A DNA stretch of 64,000 nucleotides from Mycolicibacterium stellerae (GCF_003719305.1 NZ_RARC01000003.1:248001-312000); one strand, 5' to 3'. Counted from the first letter of the stretch, positions 1-9,680 are shown. Numbers and translations: made by a program. The notes: generated by a model from the letters alone, not told the origin.

Positions 1-972
1 GCCGTGCCGGTCGAATGGGACGACTTGCGCATACAGCTGCAAAAGCTTGTCGAGACATTGCAACCGACGCAGCCGGGCGGTGTGAGCACGCTCGGTTCGC
101 TGGTCAACACCGCCGCAGACAACCTGCGCGGCGAAGGCGCCAATATTCACGACACCATCATCAAACTGTCCCAAGCCTTTTCGACACTCGGGGATCACAG
201 CCGAGATGTGTTCAGCACCGTCAAGGATCTGTCGACCGTCGTGTCGGCATTGCAGGACAGCACGGAGCTGATGCGCGCGCTCAACCAGAACTTGGCGGCG
301 ACCACGACGCTGCTGGACAATCAGCCCGACGAGGTCGGCGAGGCGGTAGCCGACATCAATGATGTAGTCAGCGATGTGCAGAGCTTTGTCAAAGAGAACC
401 GCGAACCTGTCGGCGTCGCAAGTGACAAACTCTCCTCGATCAGCGTCGCGCTGAATCAGAGTCTCGACGACATCAAGCAAACGTTGCATATCGCGCCGAC
501 CCAGATCGCGAACTTCACCAACATCTACCCTGTGGCCCAGGGCGGCTTCCGCGGTGCGTTCTCGCTGAACAACTTTCAGAACCCGATTCAGTTCCTGTGC
601 GGGGCGATTCAGGCCGCATCAACCTTGGGTGCTGAACAGGCCGCCAAACTGTGCGTACAGTATCTCGCGCCGATCATCAAGAACCGTCAGTACAACTTCC
701 TTCCTTTCGGCGCGAATCCCATCGTTGGAGCCGCGGCGCGGCCCAACGAGATCACCTACAGCGAAGACTGGCTGCGTCCGGACTACGTCCCGCCAGCGAC
801 ACCCCAGGCGGCGCCCGCGGACGGACCCGCGCAGGGCGCACCGGATGATCAACCGCCACAGGGCGAAACAGTGTCCCACCCCCCGGCGGATACGCCGCCA
901 TTGCCCGCCGAAGCGCCCCCGGATGCCAGCAATCTGCACGATCTGATGGTCCCTGCGGGAGCCGGATCATGA
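1..972 (+). CDS. mceD: MCE family protein MceD, C-terminal part (5' truncated by window edge)
   Basis: The reading frame is open from the first base, so the start and the N-terminal membrane anchor and MCE beta-barrel domain lie outside the window. What is visible is the long alpha-helical MCE tail (repeated heptad-like stretches around residues 20-160), then a Cys-containing segment and a Pro/Ala-rich C-terminus. MCE proteins form hetero-hexameric lipid-uptake conduits in the mycobacterial envelope, powered by a YrbE/Mkl ABC system. Assignment as the D subunit rests on position: the next two genes are the lipoprotein (E) and F subunits, in canonical operon order. The stop overlaps the mceE start in an ATGA. 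Confidence 0.9.
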   Translation, partial: AVPVEWDDLRIQLQKLVETLQPTQPGGVSTLGSLVNTAADNLRGEGANIHDTIIKLSQAFSTLGDHSRDVFSTVKDLSTVVSALQDSTELMRALNQNLAATTTLLDNQPDEVGEAVADINDVVSDVQSFVKENREPVGVASDKLSSISVALNQSLDDIKQTLHIAPTQIANFTNIYPVAQGGFRGAFSLNNFQNPIQFLCGAIQAASTLGAEQAAKLCVQYLAPIIKNRQYNFLPFGANPIVGAAARPNEITYSEDWLRPDYVPPATPQAAPADGPAQGAPDDQPPQGETVSHPPADTPPLPAEAPPDASNLHDLMVPAGAGS

Positions 973-2099
973 GCACCTCCGCCGTGCGAATCAGCGCGAT
1001 CGTGGTCGCCGTGGTTGTCGGCGCTTCCGGATGCGGATGGCGGGGCGCGAACTCCATGCCGCTGCCCGGAACGGAGGGCCACGGACCGGGCTCCTTCACG
1101 ATCCAGGCGCAGCTGCCAGATGTCGGCAATATTCAGCAGAACTCACGAGTGCGTGTCGGTGACGTCAACGTCGGCACGGTAACCAAGATCGACCGACAAG
1201 GATGGCATGCCCTGTTGACGATGACACTCAACGGCGATGTCGATCTGCCCGCCAACGCCACCGCGACCATCGGTCAAACCAGCCTTCTTGGTTCCCTGCA
1301 CATTGAGCTGGCACCGCCGAAAAGCGCTGCGCCGCAAGGCCGGCTTCACGCCGGTTCGCTAATCCCGCTATCGGCCGGCAAGGCTTATCCCACCACCGAG
1401 CAGACGCTGGCGACGGTGTCGATGCTGCTCAACGGCGGGGGAATCGGTCAAATCGAAGACATCACGAAATCGCTGAGCACCGCTTTCACCGGGCGTGAAA
1501 GCGATGTCAGAAGTCTGATCGAGCAGCTCAACATCTTCATCGGCAACGTCAAGGACCAAACTCAAGACATCATCGACGCCACCGACAGCCTCAATAAGCT
1601 CGTGGGCCAGATCGCCGATCAGAAACCCGTTGTCGACAGAGCGCTCAAGTCGATTCCCCAAGCCTTGTCAGTACTTAACGACCAACGCCAGAACCTGGCC
1701 GACGCTCTCGACCAGCTCGGCAAATTCAGCGCTCTGACCGCCGACACGGTCGATCAAACAAAGGACAACCTTGTCAAGGAACTCGATGCCATTGGGCCGG
1801 TGCTGGAGTCGGTGGCCAACGCCGGCCCAGCCGCGGTCAAATCGCTGAGCTTCCTCACGACGTTCCCCTTCGTCAAAGAGAACATCGACAACTACTTCCG
1901 CGGCGACTACGTCAATCTCACCGGCATCTTCGATCTCACTCTCAGCCGCCTCGACTCAGGGTTCTTCACCGGCACCCGCTGGGAAGGCGACCTGACCGAA
2001 CTGGAGATGCAATGGGGCCGCACCCTCGGACAGATGCCAAGCCCCTACACGGGCGGCAATCCGCTCACGGCGCCATACAAGGCAGATCAGGGGCCCTAA
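969..2099 (+). CDS. mceE: MCE family lipoprotein MceE
   Basis: This 376-residue protein has an N-terminal hydrophobic signal followed by a lipobox-like ASGC with the lipidated Cys at residue 22, the hallmark of the E subunit (LprK-type) of mce operons. A MlaD/MCE core follows at about residues 40-120 (VRVGDVNVGTV, then the SLLGSLHIEL strand), and then a helical tail. The gene begins inside the mceD stop (ATGA overlap) and ends one base before mceF, so the three are co-translated. The protein is expected to be anchored on the outer face of the cytoplasmic membrane as part of the lipid-import channel. The cargo of this particular operon cannot be told from the sequence. Confidence 0.92.
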   Translation: MSTSAVRISAIVVAVVVGASGCGWRGANSMPLPGTEGHGPGSFTIQAQLPDVGNIQQNSRVRVGDVNVGTVTKIDRQGWHALLTMTLNGDVDLPANATATIGQTSLLGSLHIELAPPKSAAPQGRLHAGSLIPLSAGKAYPTTEQTLATVSMLLNGGGIGQIEDITKSLSTAFTGRESDVRSLIEQLNIFIGNVKDQTQDIIDATDSLNKLVGQIADQKPVVDRALKSIPQALSVLNDQRQNLADALDQLGKFSALTADTVDQTKDNLVKELDAIGPVLESVANAGPAAVKSLSFLTTFPFVKENIDNYFRGDYVNLTGIFDLTLSRLDSGFFTGTRWEGDLTELEMQWGRTLGQMPSPYTGGNPLTAPYKADQGP

Positions 2100-2100
2100 T

Positions 2101-3573
2101 ATGCGGTTGACCCGACGACTCAAGATCCAGTTGATGGTGTTCACGATCGTGTCTACGATCGCGGCACTCGTGATGGCGTTTGGCTACATCGGATTACCCA
2201 GCCTGCTATTCGGCATCGGCCGCTACACGATCACGATGCAGCTACCCAGTACGGGCGGGCTGTACGCGTCGGGACAGGTGACCTATCGGGGCATCGAAGT
2301 GGGCCGGGTCGAGAATGTGCGGATGACGAACACCGGCGTTGAGGCAGAGCTCTCACTTAACTCCAACACTAAGATCCCGTCTGACGTCGATGCTGCAGTA
2401 CATAGCCGCTCGGCAATCGGCGAGCAGTTCGTCGAACTCGTTCCGCGGGGCGACGGGGGCGCGACGGTGCTTGAAAACGGCGATGTCATACCGTTGGCGA
2501 GGACATCGGTGCCGCCCGATATCGGCGTGCTGCTCGACGACACCAACCGCGGCCTCGAGGCGATTCCGCGCGAGAACCTCAAAACCGTTGTCGACGAAGG
2601 GGACGCGGCCCTGACGGGCCTCGGCCCCGATCTGCGACGCCTGGTCAAGGGGTCGACAACGTTGGCGATCGACGCCCAAGCCAACCTCAAACCACTCACC
2701 GACCTGATCGACCAAGCCAAGCCAGTGCTTGACACGCAAAGCGAGACATCCGATTCGATCAATGCGTGGGCGGCTCATCTTGCCAGCATCACCTCGCAGG
2801 TCAAGAACCGGGATGACGCGCTTGAGGGCGTGCTCAACAAGGGCGCCGATGCCGCCGATCAGGGCAGGCAGCTCTTCGAACGGCTGCAACCGACGCTGCC
2901 GATCCTGTTGGCCAATCTGGTGAGCGTCGCCGACGTGGCAGTTACCTACCACCCCAGCATCGAGCAACTGCTCGTGCTGCTGCCTCAGGCCGTCGGCATC
3001 CTCGGCAGTGCACTGGTACCCGACCTGCACAACCCGACGGCTTACCGGGGACCGTTCGTAACCTTCGGCCTCAACATCAACGTGCCACCGCCCTGTCAGA
3101 CCGGGTATCTACCGGCCAACCAGCAACGGCCCCCGGCCTACCAGGACAACCCCGACCGTCCGGCGGGCGACGTGTATTGCCGGGTCCCTCAGAATTCCCC
3201 GTTCAACGTGCGCGGCGCACGCAACACACCATGCGTCGGCAAGCCGGGGAAGCGGGCACCCACTGCAAAGATGTGCGAAAGCGACGAGCAGTATGTGCCG
3301 CTCAACGAGGGATACAACTGGAAGGGCGACCCCAACGCGACGCTGTCCGGACAAGATGTCCCGCAACTTCGTCCAGGTGAAGCCCCGGCTGCCGACCAGG
3401 TCACCCCACAGGCCGGTGCAGCGTCGCCGCTGCCGCCCATCGCCGTGGCCCAGTACGACCCCGCCACCGGCAGCTACATCGGTCCGGACGGGAAGACCTA
3501 CACCCAAGCCGATCTGGCTCACGGTCACGCAGAACAGACGTGGCAGTCGATGCTCATCCCGCCTGGCAACTGA
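2101..3573 (+). CDS. mceF: MCE family protein MceF
   Basis: The protein has 490 residues, with one N-terminal membrane segment (about residues 11-38), an MCE domain (about 40-120, containing YRGIEVGRVENVRM and the EQFVELVP strand) and a long helical region. It ends in a Cys-containing, Pro-rich extracellular part with a YDPATGSYIGPDGKTY motif typical of MceF C-termini. It starts directly after the mceE stop and is the last gene of the operon. No associated mas genes follow; the next gene is convergent. No clear terminator hairpin was seen in the 194 bp that follow. Confidence 0.92.
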   Translation: MRLTRRLKIQLMVFTIVSTIAALVMAFGYIGLPSLLFGIGRYTITMQLPSTGGLYASGQVTYRGIEVGRVENVRMTNTGVEAELSLNSNTKIPSDVDAAVHSRSAIGEQFVELVPRGDGGATVLENGDVIPLARTSVPPDIGVLLDDTNRGLEAIPRENLKTVVDEGDAALTGLGPDLRRLVKGSTTLAIDAQANLKPLTDLIDQAKPVLDTQSETSDSINAWAAHLASITSQVKNRDDALEGVLNKGADAADQGRQLFERLQPTLPILLANLVSVADVAVTYHPSIEQLLVLLPQAVGILGSALVPDLHNPTAYRGPFVTFGLNINVPPPCQTGYLPANQQRPPAYQDNPDRPAGDVYCRVPQNSPFNVRGARNTPCVGKPGKRAPTAKMCESDEQYVPLNEGYNWKGDPNATLSGQDVPQLRPGEAPAADQVTPQAGAASPLPPIAVAQYDPATGSYIGPDGKTYTQADLAHGHAEQTWQSMLIPPGN

Positions 3574-3767
3574 GGCAAGCTCGATCCAATCTCTTTGGCG
3601 GAGTGCGGATGCAAGGCGTTGGCCTGAGGACGGCCATGACGCGCTCATCGGCGTGCATCGCGGCGCCGCGAAGGCTCGGAATCGAGCAGTCGCAACTACG
3701 GTCTTCAAACTCAGACGTGCCCCTCTGCTGTGCCGGATGTCGGTGCGGTGAGCCGACCCAGAAGAAC

Positions 3768-4871
3768 TCAGCCGGCGTGAGCTAGCTCGCGATTGCGTGC
3801 GTCGATAGCTTCCTGAGTGGCGGGAACCAAGAGGTCCCCGCCCGCACCCACTGTGCCCTGGGCGTACGTGACGTGCGGGCGCTGGTCACGCTGATATTGG
3901 GCGAACGCTGCATCCAGGTCGTCGGCGTTGTCGGACAATGCCTTTGTCAGCAGCCATGTTCCGGTGATGGCCAGGCTGGTTCCCCGCCCGGACATCGGGG
4001 ATGCGCAGTGTGCCGCGTCGCCGACGAGGACGACCCGTCCCCGATGCCACGATGGCATGTCGATCTGGCTCACGGAGTCGAAGTACAGTTCCGGATCACG
4101 GTGTGCCACGTCGAGCAGTTCGGGCACCCGCCACCGGTTATGTCCACCGAATTCCTCAGTGAGGATGCGCTTTTGCGCATCGAGGTCCTGGTAGTCGTAG
4201 TCGATCCATGATGAGCGGAAGGTCAGTACCGCCAACGCCACGTCGCGATAGGTGACTATCCCAGCCAAGTGCCCCGGGAAGTTGTAGATCGGGTTGGGGG
4301 CACCGGTTGGGTGGTACTCCGGGAAATTGGCCACAGCGGTGTAGAAGCCGAGATGACGCAGGTATTGGTGCTCGGGCCCGAAAGTGAGCCGGCGGGTGGC
4401 AGAGTGCAGACCATCGGCGCCCACCACCAGGTCGTAGCGGGCCCGTTCGCCAGAGGCAAACAGTACGTCGACGCCGCGACCGTCATCGTGGAGTTCGGTG
4501 ATGGACTCGCCGAACGTCAACGCCACGGACGGCCCGAGGGCATTGCGCAGCACGTGCGCCAAGTCTTCTCGTGGGATTTCGATGTCGTCAGCCGTGTCGT
4601 TGATCTCCGCGAGCGGTAGATCGGCCACCCTGTCACCGTTGCCGTCGACGAAGCAACTGCGCTCCGTCATGTCGACCCGCCGTGCGCAGATTTCATCGAG
4701 GACGCCCATCTGTCGGGCAACGGCCAGCGACTCGCCGCGGATGTCGATCGGTGATCCGTTGACCCGAAGATGTTGTGCGCGTTCGACGATGGTGACGTCA
4801 TGCCGGGCGTTGCCCAGATTGATGCCCGCGCACAGCCCGGCCATGCCCGCGCCGGAAACCAGAATGCGCAT
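3768..4871 (-). CDS. FAD-dependent monooxygenase (aromatic hydroxylase type)
   Basis: This 367-residue protein starts at the ATG giving MRILVSGAGMAG, preceded by a strong GAGGGGG Shine-Dalgarno; a longer upstream reading is possible but has no such signal. The Rossmann GXGXXG motif is at residues 7-12, the middle GADGLHSATR motif contacts FAD and NAD(P)H, and GDAAHCASPMSGRGTSLAI is the second FAD fingerprint of group A flavoprotein hydroxylases. Such enzymes hydroxylate aromatic or polyketide substrates. The gene is divergent from a TetR regulator with only 70 bp between them. This suggests repression by that regulator and a role in detoxifying or modifying an inducing compound. The substrate is unknown. 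Confidence 0.88.
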   Translation of the reverse strand: MRILVSGAGMAGLCAGINLGNARHDVTIVERAQHLRVNGSPIDIRGESLAVARQMGVLDEICARRVDMTERSCFVDGNGDRVADLPLAEINDTADDIEIPREDLAHVLRNALGPSVALTFGESITELHDDGRGVDVLFASGERARYDLVVGADGLHSATRRLTFGPEHQYLRHLGFYTAVANFPEYHPTGAPNPIYNFPGHLAGIVTYRDVALAVLTFRSSWIDYDYQDLDAQKRILTEEFGGHNRWRVPELLDVAHRDPELYFDSVSQIDMPSWHRGRVVLVGDAAHCASPMSGRGTSLAITGTWLLTKALSDNADDLDAAFAQYQRDQRPHVTYAQGTVGAGGDLLVPATQEAIDARNRELAHAG

Positions 4872-4897
4872 CGGTAAGCCCCCTCGGAGATAAGATC

Positions 4898-4913
4898 CAT
4901 TGCGTATCCAATG
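4898..4913. promoter_or_regulatory. candidate TetR operator between divergent monooxygenase and TetR genes
   Basis: The imperfect palindrome CATTGCGTATCCAATG (form CATTGnnTAnnCAATG) sits in the 70-bp divergent intergenic region, where one bound repressor dimer could block both promoters. The symmetry is seen in the sequence; binding by the adjacent TetR is inferred. Confidence 0.55.
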
Positions 4914-4941
4914 ACCGTAGCGATCAGCCTTAGGAAACGCA

Positions 4942-5553
4942 ATGTCTCTTATCCCTGACGCCGCTCCGCAGCGTCGCCGCGGTCCCGCCCTCGAGAACGC
5001 GCTTCTGGCCGCGGCCTGGGACGAACTCAACGAGCGCGGCTACGACGACTTCACCCTCGATGGCGTCGCCGCCCGGGCCCGCACCAGTCGCGCGGTGCTC
5101 TACCGGCGCTGGCCGGGAAAGCCGGAGCTGGTACACGCCGCGTTGGTTGCTGCAATCAAAAAGGATCCACTCACTGTGCCGGACACCGGCAGTTTGCGCG
5201 GCGACGTGATCAATCTGCTGCGACAGGCCAACAACCAACGCGGCCATCTCGCTGTCACCGTAATGACCCGGCTCGGTGGTTTCTACCGCGACACCGGTAC
5301 CAACATCGCCGAACTGCGCGACGCGCTTGAGGGCGAGCGCGGCGCCACCATGGACAAACTCATCGCCCGCGCTGTCGCCCGTGGGGAGATCCGGCCCGAC
5401 CAGATCAATGGCCGAGTTGCACAGCTACCCGCCGACCTGCTTCGCCACGACGTATTGTTCACGCTGGCACCCCTGACCGATGAAGCCATCGAGGAGATTG
5501 TGGACGCGGTGTTCCTACCCCTCGTCCGCCTCGGCGCCGACGGCAACATCTAG
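4942..5553 (+). CDS. TetR/AcrR family transcriptional regulator
   Basis: The protein has 203 residues. Its N-terminal helix-turn-helix domain (about residues 15-62; FTLDGVAARARTSRAVLYRRW) is a standard TetR DNA-binding domain. The C-terminal ligand-binding domain (about 80-195) resembles the TetR_C_11-like group. The gene is divergent from the FAD monooxygenase with a palindrome in the shared promoter region, so it most likely represses both that gene and itself and is released by a small-molecule ligand. Confidence 0.9.
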   Translation: MSLIPDAAPQRRRGPALENALLAAAWDELNERGYDDFTLDGVAARARTSRAVLYRRWPGKPELVHAALVAAIKKDPLTVPDTGSLRGDVINLLRQANNQRGHLAVTVMTRLGGFYRDTGTNIAELRDALEGERGATMDKLIARAVARGEIRPDQINGRVAQLPADLLRHDVLFTLAPLTDEAIEEIVDAVFLPLVRLGADGNI

Positions 5554-5718
5554 ATCAGTGCCTTTAGTAACCGCCCACAGCAATTTTCGCTCATGGGCAG
5601 CCGTCGGGGACGACACGTAAACAAACGACATACACCTGCAAGTGCTTATCATCGCCAAACCCATTGCCGTTGAATAGGTTCAGTCGCCCGATATCGGTCC
5701 CGGCGTATGCAGAAGTCT

Positions 5719-5823
5719 TCACAAGACCTTGGCAAGGAGTGTCAAAGGCGGTGCCGGCAGCCGATCAGCTGCCATCGGCTCGCGCACAATCTGCTCGGGA
5801 CTGTGCCGATTCCTCGTCGCCAT
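5719..5823 (-). pseudogene. remnant of IS3-family transposase OrfA (N-terminal fragment)
   Basis: The frame from the ATG at 5823 reads MATRNRHSPEQIVREPMA and continues to ADRLPA before a stop at 5719. RHSPEQIVRKL...ADRLL is the typical N-terminus of IS3-group OrfA proteins, which carry a helix-turn-helix about 20 residues further on; that part is missing. No OrfB, no terminal inverted repeats and no target duplication were recognised. This is therefore at most a decayed scrap of an insertion sequence. The identification rests on one short motif. Confidence 0.4.
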
Positions 5824-5998
5824 GATCTTGCCAAGCCTTTCTGCCCACACTCGGGCCGCGAGACTCTCATACGCCCCTGGAGCAACCAATCGGGATCAGG
5901 CCAGGGTCCTGTGCGCAGAGCACCACCGAAAGACAGCAGGTTCGCGCCACCCGCAGCCACGTGCATCGAGATCGCCTCGGCGCCCAGCCCGCCGTTAC

Positions 5999-6012
5999 GC
6001 GCTATCTGAAAA
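5999..6012. repeat. 14-bp direct repeat, left copy (flanks mpt51)
   Basis: GCGCTATCTGAAAA occurs here and again at 7322-7335, in the same orientation, one copy on each side of mpt51. The repeat is seen in the sequence; its meaning is unknown. Confidence 0.6.
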
Positions 6013-6116
6013 ACATGGCATAGACAAGAACGCTGTTGAAACGAGCCAATTGAGTTGGCCATGGCGCCGACGGCTGCCAGCCTGAGGCGCTCGGATGTGA
6101 CGAGAGGTCGCCGTCT

Positions 6117-7067
6117 GTGAACGACGTTAGAGCGCCGATCACCAGGGATGGGAACGACGCGGCGGATGAGGAGCCCAATCTTTCACAGCGACGTAGGACG
6201 CTTCTGCGGGTCATCCTTATCGTCATCGTAGGTCTGTGCTTTTGCTCCGCCAAGGAGGCAAGGGCAGCCGACGTCGAGATGCTGATGGTCCCGTCGACGG
6301 CGATGGGGCGCGATATTCCGGTTGCGTTTCTGGGTGGGGGCCCGCACGCGGTAGTGCTGCTCGATGCATTCAACGCCGCTCCCGACGTCAGTACCTGGGT
6401 GACGGTGGGCAACGCCGTGACCACGCTGGCTGGCCAGGGGATCTCAGTCGCCGCACCCGCGGGCGGCGCGTGGAGCCTCTACACCGACTGGGAGCAGGAC
6501 GGCAGCAAGAAGTGGGAGACGTTCCTGGCCGACGAGTTGCCCAATTGGCTGGCCGCCAACAAGGGCCTCGCGCCGGGCGGCCACGGCATCGTCGGCGCGG
6601 CCCAGGGTGGCACGGCGGCGTTGACCATGGCGGCATTTCATCCCGACCGGTACCGCTACGCCGGGTCGCTTTCGGGGTTCCTGACCCCGTCGAACACCTA
6701 CATGAACGGTGCGATCACGGCCGGGCTGGCGCAATACGGCGGTGTCGACATTCGCAATATGTGGGGCTTGCCCCAGCTGGGTCGGTGGAAATGGCACGAC
6801 CCCGCCGTGCACGTTCAGCTGTTGGCGGACAACAACACTCGATTGTGGGTCTACAGCCCGGCGACGCTGACGTGCTCTGACCCCGCCGCGATGATCGGCT
6901 ATTGCGATCAAGCGCAGGGCAGCAACCGGGCATTCTTCCAGGATTACCGGCGCGTCGGAGGGCACAATGGACACTTCGACATACCAGATAGCGGCAACCA
7001 CGACTGGGGCTCGTGGAGTGCTCAGCTCGCCGCGATGACCACCGAACTGGTTGCCACGATCAGATAA
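6117..7067 (+). CDS. mpt51: Mpt51/FbpD, non-catalytic antigen 85 family secreted protein
   Basis: This 316-residue protein has a GTG start, an RRR-led signal segment (about residues 25-50) and a mature antigen-85 alpha/beta-hydrolase fold. It carries Mpt51 signatures such as AAFHPDRY, GGVDIRNMWG, QLGRWKWHDP and RVGGHNGHFD. The nucleophile elbow reads GAAQG (160-164), with Ala162 where true mycolyltransferases have Ser, so it should not transfer mycolates. This is the known condition of Mpt51, which is thought to bind extracellular matrix or cell-wall ligands. The N-terminal extension before the signal is longer than usual, and an internal start is possible. It stands alone, flanked by poorly coding gaps. 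Confidence 0.88.
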   Translation: MNDVRAPITRDGNDAADEEPNLSQRRRTLLRVILIVIVGLCFCSAKEARAADVEMLMVPSTAMGRDIPVAFLGGGPHAVVLLDAFNAAPDVSTWVTVGNAVTTLAGQGISVAAPAGGAWSLYTDWEQDGSKKWETFLADELPNWLAANKGLAPGGHGIVGAAQGGTAALTMAAFHPDRYRYAGSLSGFLTPSNTYMNGAITAGLAQYGGVDIRNMWGLPQLGRWKWHDPAVHVQLLADNNTRLWVYSPATLTCSDPAAMIGYCDQAQGSNRAFFQDYRRVGGHNGHFDIPDSGNHDWGSWSAQLAAMTTELVATIR

Positions 7068-7856
7068 TTGGGGAAGAAGCTCTACTAAACGTTGTTCGTT
7101 TGCTTTGTACTGGCACCACGAGAGAGGCTATCGCCGCCGTGGTGGCGAAAGGAGCTGCCACAAGCAGGTTGCCGCGGCTTGCGGTGCCGGTAGCCACTGT
7201 GGCCGATGCCGCCGTACCGTGCGAGCGATCATCGCCGGCGCCGACACCCGGGGAAGCGAATTCATAGTCGATCGCTGGTAGTGGCATAGAAGCCGGCGGT
7301 GGCGCGCCACGTCCTGACATGGCGCTATCTGAAAATTCGATGATTGCTCCCGACGGGCGTCCGCCCTTCACTGAACTATGCCAACAGAGCGGTGTTCGGG
7401 AGTGTGCGCACGCCCCACAAGTCCGTGGTGCTGCCGGCGATCTGTGAACCTCTCGATGCCTGCAGGGGTCGATGTTGACACCAGCGACGAGGTGACCTCA
7501 CGACAGAGGCGTCAGCATCAGCCGACGATTAGCGCCAATTGCACGGCCAGACACAGCTTTTAGAACTTACCCCGAAAATGGCACTGCCGCGCTGACGAAG
7601 CAGCACTTGTGGCTCGGCATAGTCGAAGGAGACACGTTGAACCGCGTACGAATACAAGCTCGCCCTGCAGGATCTGATATTTCTCTTCGGCGATAGGACG
7701 TCGTCGCGCCATGGAACCGTAAGCTCGCGAACCCTCGGACGCAATACAGTCCTTTCAACGCCTTCACCGGCCCGCCACCCGCAACCACCGACCTCACACT
7801 TAGACGCTCACCCACATCGGCCCTATCGGTATCAATATCGATGTAGCCGCGAAGTT
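7068..7856. other. 789-bp gap without recognisable gene
   Basis: No reading frame here has convincing protein character or a supported start. It contains the right copy of the 14-bp direct repeat (7322-7335). Nothing else was recognised. Confidence 0.4.
7322..7335. repeat. 14-bp direct repeat, right copy
   Basis: This is the second copy of GCGCTATCTGAAAA, in the same orientation as 5999-6012, so that the two enclose mpt51. Confidence 0.6.
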
Positions 7857-8805
7857 TTGGCCGTCACCCGGTCGCAAGTAATAAGAAATGGGGTGCCGAA
7901 CTTGTTTCGCCAATCAGGACCCGAAACACCCGTGCCTACATGGTTCATCGGAGCGATTGACAACCGGCCCGAGCACGACGACATCGATGTCGATGGGTGC
8001 AACATACATGTGCGCACCTGGGGTAGCCGTGAGAGGCCGGCACTGGTGTTCGTCCACGGAGGTGCCGCGCACTCCGGATGGTGGGACCACATCGCACCCC
8101 TTTTTTCCCGCACCCACCGAGTCATTGCCCCAGACTTGAGCGGTCACGGAGACAGTGACGCCCGCACGACGTATCACCTACATACCTGGGCACGTGAAGT
8201 ACTCGCGGCTGCAACATCTGCCGGGCCATCGGGACGGCCGACAATCGTCGGCCACAGCATGGGCGGCTGGGTCACGGCCACTGCGGCGCAACACTACGGC
8301 GCGCAAATCGACAGCATTGTCGTCATCGATTCGCCCCTTCGTGATCACGCCCCTGAACGAGCGCGACTGCGCAACTACAATCGGCACCCGACCGGTCGCC
8401 GGACCAAGGATGAAATCGTTTCCCGATTCGTCGCGGTTCCCGCACAAGAAACGGTGCTGCCCTATGTGGAACGCCATATCGCCGCAGAATCGGTACAGAA
8501 AACGCGCGACGGCTGGTTCTGGAAATTCGATCCGGCGATTTTCGATGCACCGTTAGAAGATGCGATTCCCGCCGATGAAGAGACTATGGAACGCACGCTG
8601 GCCGAGATGCCCTGTCGCGTAGGTTATCTGCGTTGCGAAGCGGGTCTAGCCCCCGCTTGGCGGGGCACAGATTATCCGGTCCATCATGCAACTCAGAGGA
8701 CCCTTTGTGGAGCTAGCCGAGGCCGGTCACCACCCGATGCTCGACCAACCACTCCCACTCGTGGCAACTTTGAGGGCACTTCTGGAGATGTGGTCGATCA
8801 CCTGA
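7857..8805 (+). pseudogene. alpha/beta hydrolase with a single frameshift near 8650
   Basis: The first frame has a proper alpha/beta-hydrolase core: oxyanion HGGAAHSGWW, PDLSGHGDSD, and nucleophile elbow GHSMGG with Ser. After RCEAGLAP (about 8655) the frame loses sense and runs on. The expected C-terminus, with the catalytic-His motif EAGHHPMLDQP and a natural stop at 8803-8805, continues in the frame one base later. Removing one C from the CCCCC run at 8650-8654 rejoins the two frames. Either this is a recent null allele or a homopolymer sequencing error. Possible starts are TTG 7857, GTG 7893 and GTG 7932; the last gives the usual family length. The substrate is unknown. Confidence 0.75.
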
Positions 8806-9158
8806 CTCGCAGCAGGGAGTTCGCCTACGCAACAACCATTGTGGCGTCCGTACCGCCCCCATAGCACTGCCCAAGTCCCGTGATGGGTTTCGGCAGGGCT
8901 CAGATATGGAGTCGGCCGGCCGGATTTCGAGGGGAAAGGGAAATCCGGTCGGATGATGCGATGAATCGTACCGGTCGATGCAGCCAAACTTGCGAACTCT
9001 CACCGGGTGGCAATAACACCACCTAGCGCGTCGCACCACGACATTGACGATGTGAATCATGCTGACCTGCAATAGGAACTGCGATTCAGGTAAACACCCT
9101 CGGAACGGTTGCTCTGAAAAGCATTGCGGCACTGAATGCCATGACTTAGGTTCTACGC
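8806..9158. other. 353-bp gap without recognisable gene
   Basis: Nothing was recognised between the broken hydrolase and the DoxX gene. Confidence 0.4.
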
Positions 9159-9680
9159 GTGAGTCCATTCGATGTCGGCGTATTGCTCCTTCGAGTCGTG
9201 CTGGGGCTGACGATGGCCGGGCACGGTTACAACAAGTTCATCGGCCCGGGTGGACTGAAAGGAACCGCCGGTTGGTTCGACAGCTTGGGCATGAAGCCGG
9301 GTATGTTTCACGCTCGCGTAGCCGCGACCGCCGAGATGTCAGCCGGCATGGGTATCGCCGTCGGCCTGCTCACTCCGATCTCGGCTGCCGGTTTCGTTGC
9401 GCTCATGCTCGTTGCCGCGTGGACAGTGCACCGGCACAACGGGTTCTTCATCGTCAAGGATGGCTGGGAATACAATTTGGTGCTCGCCACGTTCGCGGTC
9501 GGCATCGCCGCAATCGGCCCGGGCAGGTTGAGTCTCGATTACGTTGTTTTCCACGAAGCCGCGTTCTCCGAAGCCCTACAAGGCTGGTGGGGTCTGGTGA
9601 TCTCGACCGCCCTGGGGCTTGCGGGCGGTATCGGGCAGCTTGTGGTCTTCTGGCGCCCGCCGGCTCAGACTCAAGCTTGA
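9159..9680 (+). CDS. DoxX family membrane protein
   Basis: This 173-residue protein uses a GTG start. It has four predicted membrane segments (about residues 5-22, 50-70, 74-92 and 128-155) and the DoxX-family start RVVLGLTMAGHGYNKF, with the conserved GGLKGTAGWFDSLGMKPG loop. In mycobacteria, DoxX proteins of this type form part of a membrane oxidoreductase linked to SodA and thiol homeostasis, but this gene has no such partners nearby. It appears monocistronic, and its exact role cannot be assigned. Confidence 0.85.
   Translation: MSPFDVGVLLLRVVLGLTMAGHGYNKFIGPGGLKGTAGWFDSLGMKPGMFHARVAATAEMSAGMGIAVGLLTPISAAGFVALMLVAAWTVHRHNGFFIVKDGWEYNLVLATFAVGIAAIGPGRLSLDYVVFHEAAFSEALQGWWGLVISTALGLAGGIGQLVVFWRPPAQTQA

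Larger units (their letters stand above)
5554..6116. other. 563-bp gap before mpt51, containing an IS3-type remnant
   Basis: No intact gene is visible. On the minus strand the gap contains a short piece resembling the start of an IS3-family OrfA (annotated separately), and near the right end one copy of a 14-bp direct repeat that recurs beyond mpt51. The rest shows no recognisable content. Confidence 0.5.
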
